A stretch of 22,333 nt of DNA from Amphimedon queenslandica. Its lineage: Eukaryota > Porifera > Demospongiae > Haplosclerida > Niphatidae. Location: assembly GCF_000090795.2 (NCBI RefSeq), contig NW_003546386.1, forward strand, positions 61,066 through 83,398. Direction: 5' to 3'. Below, in pieces: positions 20,201 to 22,333 of this stretch (its first letter is position 1; every line of letters begins with the position of its first letter). A model generated the notes under the pieces. The model saw nothing but the letters and a program-made list of their open reading frames with translations, did not search any database and was not told the origin of the DNA. The position numbers and the translations under genes were made by a program.

Positions 20201-21898
20201 CTACTTGATAGTGTTGACTCATTCTTCATAACATGAATAATAATTTTTGTTAATAGGATAAGGAAACTCTACTGCATTGTGCTGGTGAATCTGGTAAAGT
20301 TGAAATGCTTGAGTTTTGGATTAAGAGAGGAGATAATGATGTGAATGTTAAAAATAAAGTAATTATTTATTTAAATTATCATGAGTGACTTTGTGTTGTA
20401 TTATAGAGGAACAAAACTCCATTGTTTAATGCTGTTAGTAGTGGTAGTATTGAAGCTGTTGATATTTTATTAACTAATGGAGCTAGAACTGATGTTGTGG
20501 ATAAAGTAAGTTATGTATAGTGGTATTTATGCACTATCTGAGCTTGAGGGCAAATCAAAGATGAGCATATTGCCTTTTTTGGGTGACCAAAAATTTTAAT
20601 ATGTTTTCTTGAGCAGTATAATAAAGATCATGAAAATTCAATGACTTCGTAATCTTTCAGAGGTGATATTCTTTGACCGTTAACTCATAACATTAACCCA
20701 CACAGCCATCAATAAAAATTCTGACTGAAGTTACATGTATTTTAAATGTCAATTATTTCATTTAAAGGGTGTGGCTGGAAAATGGAAATAAAGTTTAATC
20801 AATTTACAGTGGTTAATTGCAAAATTGATTTCAGTTTTTAGATCAGGCATTGCCACTCTAAAATACCCACACTGCATGCTGCCATTTATGATAAAGATAT
20901 GGCACAAATGGTATATGGAGTGTTCTTAGCATAATTAATTCTTGTTGAAGTTGCTCCAAAGTTTGGTATACTATACACTGTAGTACAGAGGTATTTTAGC
21001 CAAAAATTGCTATAAGATAATTTTTAATTTTAAATATGTGGCCAAAATTATGTACTATAGTACACTATAGTACTATAGTATACTGTAGTACAAATTTTAC
21101 CAAAAATGAAAAGGAGAGGATTTCCTATTTTATATTTTATTCTGATGCATGTGCATGTACATGTGTTGTGAAAAAACTTGGAGCTTAATCCAATCAATCA
21201 ACAGGAAGCTGTTGTCACACAATATGACTATACTAGCTAATTCTTATCATTAATAATAAAGGAACGATATCCTTAGCTACACCTTATATTCACCTAATTT
21301 ATTACTCATATAGTATGATATTACTCCATTGCACTGTGCTAGTGAAACTGGTGACAGTAAAATTATTAAATTATTAATAACTAAAGGAAAGGCTGATGTG
21401 AATGCTGTGGATGAGGTAAAGTTAATTATTAAATAATCATTCATTTTGTGTTGTACTTTTAGGACAAAAAAAGTCCATTGTTTAATGCTGTTAAGAGTGG
21501 TAGCATTGAAGCTGTTGATATTTTATTAACTAATGGAGCTAGAACTGATGTTGTTGATAAAGTAAGTAAAATTATTCATTATATTTATAAAGTATACTAG
21601 ATGACACTATCTGAATGTGTTGATTACTCATGCCTATTTTGATCATTATTACTATCATAGGATGGTAAAACTCTACTGCATTGTGCTGGTGAATCTGGTA
21701 AAGGTGAAATGGTTGAGTTTTGGAGAGGAGATTATGATGTGAATGTTAAAGATAAAGTAATTAATTTAAAATTATTAGTCACTTTATGTTCTATTGTAGC
21801 GGAAGAGAACTCCATTGTTTAATGCTGTTGAGAGCGGTAGTATTGAAGTTATTGATATTCTTTTAACTAATGGAGCTAAAACTGATATTGTCGATGAA
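14221..21898 (+). CDS. Death domain / central region / ankyrin-array protein (3' end beyond window)
   Basis: Exons: 14221-14275, 14325-14606, 15176-15249 (start uncertain), 15918-15953, 16005-16718, 16777-16817, 17301-17351, 17392-17484, 17530-17640, then the ankyrin exons to 21898. Order: start MAEPRHRPAILRLSGRHL, a death domain, a short linker, a central region of about 237 codons, then at least 15 ankyrin repeats. All junctions are phase-consistent (phase 1 up to 16718, phase 0 from 16817) except exon 2 to exon 3. No signal peptide or clear membrane helix is visible, so it is probably cytoplasmic. Death domains make homotypic contacts in apoptosis and innate immune signalling, and ankyrin arrays bind proteins; an adaptor or sensor role is inferred. 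The last donor (GTAAGC, 21899) shows that the gene continues. I know no standard gene name. Confidence 0.85.
14325..14606 (+). CDS. Death-domain exon of the above gene
   Basis: The exon codes for about 94 residues starting DIRDLNEVVALLERHHC. Death-domain landmarks are present in order: YHRLGLSLLLSHNTLEKVEQ (helices 2-3), CFTESLASWLRK (helix 4, with the conserved Cys and Trp-Leu), PTLDTLIAALRGIGENAVAD (helices 5-6). The donor CAAA-GTAAAT gives phase 1. If it is not spliced, translation ends four codons later at TAA 14612-14614, overlapped by an AATAAA signal at 14610-14615. A short death-domain-only product is therefore possible. Confidence 0.85.
14811..14934. repeat. Two-copy tandem repeat of about 55 bp
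   Basis: Copies at 14811-14863 and 14879-14934 share a TTTAAACCC/TCTAAACCCC start and the end ggctaagatgta(t/c)gag(a/t)gggtg. They lie in intron 2 of the death-domain gene. Confidence 0.7.
14960..15410. repeat. Large inverted repeat enclosing exon 3
   Basis: The left arm holds atagaccactggcagtgaaa (near 14974) and ggctgccattttggttggca (near 15072). The right arm holds their complements: tgccaaccaaaatggcagcc (near 15292) and ttccagtggtctat (near 15390). The spacing between the two matches is similar in both arms. Exon 3 (15176-15249) sits in the loop. It may be one element containing, or having captured, the exon, or two opposing copies of an element. Confidence 0.75.
15420..15552 (-). mobile_element. 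tRNA-derived SINE (antisense in an intron)
   Basis: On the minus strand the sequence starts gatcgtggtggcgcagtggg and includes TGGCGCAGTGG (RNA polymerase III A box) and, about 50 nt on, GGTTCGAATC (B box). The spacing is that of a tRNA head. The acceptor stem does not pair properly, so it is not a functional tRNA gene. The minus-strand sequence then runs into a T-rich tract (15428-15440). Called a SINE from the tRNA-like promoter; the 3' boundary is uncertain. Confidence 0.72.
15598..15652. repeat. GGGGCGTAGCCCC palindrome unit
   Basis: The phrase gctggggcgtagccccagtg, followed by agggccaaagcccct, is a compact GC-rich palindrome in AT-rich DNA. It is probably the end of a dispersed element. 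The rest of 15250-15917 outside this and the SINE shows no exon I can support. Confidence 0.45.
16005..16718 (+). CDS. Central-region exon of the death-domain/ankyrin gene
   Basis: This large exon (237 codons plus split codons, acceptor TGTGTAG, donor GTGGGA, phase 1 at both ends) starts VRDLELKINEVSGLQ. Its first third is rich in charged heptad-like helix. The middle, SFFEFLSDYDFIGYLNYKLL followed by KKLIVEFAKDDDEIKDR, and the end, AGSIIITYAILPCVLDD and KLKDNDITVIEL, fit a pattern I recall after death-type domains in many sponge and cnidarian multidomain proteins. I cannot name a curated domain with certainty. The donor is weak; read-through would stop at TGA 16733-16735 and end the protein before the ankyrin repeats. 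Confidence 0.8.
16818..17300 (+). other. Intron with a short perfect-type hairpin (17015-17097)
   Basis: The words cctgtgatgtcacttacatt, then gaatgcaaca, are mirrored by tgttgcattaaacataatga and catcacagc, giving an inverted repeat with arms of about 33 bp and a short loop. It is probably a miniature element. Nothing else is recognised in this intron. Confidence 0.65.
17392..21898 (+). CDS. Ankyrin array, one repeat per exon, two alternating exon types
   Basis: First come two diverged repeats: 17392-17484 (ends LLEAGADPNATE) and 17530-17640 (KTALIRAIDKN, ends LLEKGADPN plus five residues). Then the series alternates. Type B (99 nt, RKRTPLFNAVKSGSIEAVDI): 17798-17896, 18164-18262, 19633-19731, 20059-20157, 20407-20505, 21463-21561, 21800-21898. 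Type A (102 nt, DGKTPLHCAGKSGKVEMLEF, ending DVNVKDK): 18019-18120, 19488-19589, 19909-20010, 20257-20358, 21661-21756. A diverged A-slot repeat (YDITPLHCASETGD) is at 21314-21415. All exons are phase 0. Type A has one residue more than the 33-residue ankyrin norm (GDYDVN) and an odd EFW in place of the usual leucines. The copy at 21661 lacks two codons. The intron after 20010 starts GC. Confidence 0.9.
18267..18491. mobile_element. MITE-like element with TACCGTATTTCC ends
   Basis: The left end taccgtatttcctcaaatag is mirrored at the right by cttattcagggaaatacga. It begins a few bases after the donor of the B exon ending 18262 and lies wholly in the following intron. In-frame read-through of the exon into it explains the 67-residue ORF starting at 18179. 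Confidence 0.75.
18509..18697. mobile_element. MITE-like element with TACCATATAGCACTTTATTTTGG ends
   Basis: The left end taccatatagcactttattt and, at the right, ccaaaataaaactccaccaa then attaaagttctatacctg, form an imperfect inverted repeat of about 35 bp. Left end shared with 8719-8866. Confidence 0.75.
18815..19255. mobile_element. Large nested palindromic element in an ankyrin intron
   Basis: Outer arms: gcttataatatagaccccca (left) against aggggGTCTATAACATAGC (right). Inner arms: aacccacagttaaaattact with gatggcaagaagatct (left) against gatctcgaggcctttttgcc with gtcagtaatttac and gtgggt (right). Either one palindromic element of about 440 bp or a smaller one nested inside another. No transposase ORF. 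Confidence 0.7.
20842..20910 (+). pseudogene. Relic half ankyrin exon
   Basis: Within the intron 20506-21313, an acceptor (GTTTTTAG) is followed by 23 phase-0 codons ending in a GTATAT donor. The translation includes IPTLHAAIYDKDMAQM, like the first half of an ankyrin repeat (TPLHAA). The second half (LLL..GA) is missing. It could be skipped as a relic or included without shifting the frame. Confidence 0.5.
20911..21313. repeat. Intron part with palindromic TACTATAGTA cluster and dispersed repeat
   Basis: At 21050-21091 there is a run of overlapping small palindromes (tactatagtacactatagta and neighbours). Bases 21105-21200 resemble the dispersed unit at 1320-1740 (aaaaatgaaaaggagaggat, tctgatgcatgtgcatgtac). 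Confidence 0.55.
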
Positions 21899-22333
21899 GT
21901 AAGCTTTATGTACTGTATAGCCACAAAGTTTTGAGGCAATGCACTTTTGAAAATCAGACCAAAAGTCTTTTTTGCAAATTTACTTTCATGGTTCACCATG
22001 AAGTTACATCCAAGAGAGGCATTTATTTTGTAAAGTACACATGATTGTAGGTTGAAACTAATTAACTTTCGCAGATATGAAAAATTTGTGAAAGCAGCAA
22101 AAATTATGTCCTCAAAATTAAGGGGAGCAGCTATACAATATATGCTATACCATGTTGACAAGGTGTCACTATTATGTTAGAGCAAAGCATTATGCTGCTA
22201 TGTAGCAAAGTCCATTATGTGCCACAGTAAATTAGTTAAGCTTTTTGTGCCTAGCTGGAGCATTTCGCAAAATTTTGAATCCACAAAATATAAGTGTTCT
22301 ATAATAATACTATATTAATTTGTGTGTATATTA
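21899..22333. mobile_element. MITE-like element (about 21910-22142) in the last intron
   Basis: The left end tgtactgtatagccacaaag, then ttttgaggca, is mirrored at the right by gtcctcaaaattaaggggag and cagctatacaatata. It follows the donor of the last ankyrin exon directly. Bases 22143-22333 show no exon; the intron runs off the window. Confidence 0.65.

Noticed and set aside
21784-22161. 125-codon minus-strand ORF
   Set aside because: Antisense to the last ankyrin exon and to a MITE in the intron.

Overview
The window looks like nuclear DNA from a marine demosponge of the Amphimedon type. This is inferred from AT-rich sequence, very short introns (many 43-65 nt), abundant ACATGT hexamer tracts, dense small inverted-repeat elements with ends like TACCGTATAGC, and a death-domain/ankyrin gene of the kind sponge genomes carry in large numbers. 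No organism can be proved from the sequence alone. All genes are spliced, so simple ORFs mostly mislead here; I rebuilt exons by hand from splice sites, reading phase and remembered protein families.

Left half (about 1-13930): three housekeeping genes can be recognised and all look damaged. (1) 1883-2550, minus: a short internal piece of the RNA polymerase I largest subunit (POLR1A/RPA190), including the trigger-loop exon, lying between two copies of a direct repeat (1-980 and 3256-3920). (2) 6005-7709, minus: the Sm core of LSM4, with an ACATGT expansion and a 4-nt insertion inside one exon. (3) 7812-13928, plus, head to head with LSM4: nearly all of OGFOD1 (the 2-oxoglutarate/iron prolyl hydroxylase of ribosomal protein uS12), with conserved iron ligands but a missing segment, an AT in place of a GT donor, a frameshift and a partly lost exon. 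Together they suggest a decaying segmental duplicate, or less likely poor assembly. The intervals between exons are filled with miniature inverted-repeat elements, two hAT-type elements and tandem or dispersed repeats.

Right half (14221-21898, continuing beyond the window, plus): one multi-exon gene with a TATA box just upstream. It encodes an N-terminal death domain, a roughly 240-residue central region of a type seen in sponge and cnidarian signalling proteins, and then a long ankyrin array in which every repeat is one phase-0 exon. The repeats alternate between two exon types: A (34 codons, DGKTPLHCAGKSG...) and B (33 codons, RKRTPLFNAVKSG...). Introns alternate too: A-to-B introns are 43-48 nt and alike, B-to-A introns are longer and carry inserted elements. 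The array therefore grew by duplication of a two-exon unit. The likely role is adaptor or sensor-like signalling through death-domain contacts and ankyrin-mediated binding; no partner can be named from the sequence.

Other notable items are a tRNA-derived SINE antisense in an intron of the death-domain gene, an inverted repeat around that gene's third exon, a possible short death-domain-only transcript end, and a relic half ankyrin exon.
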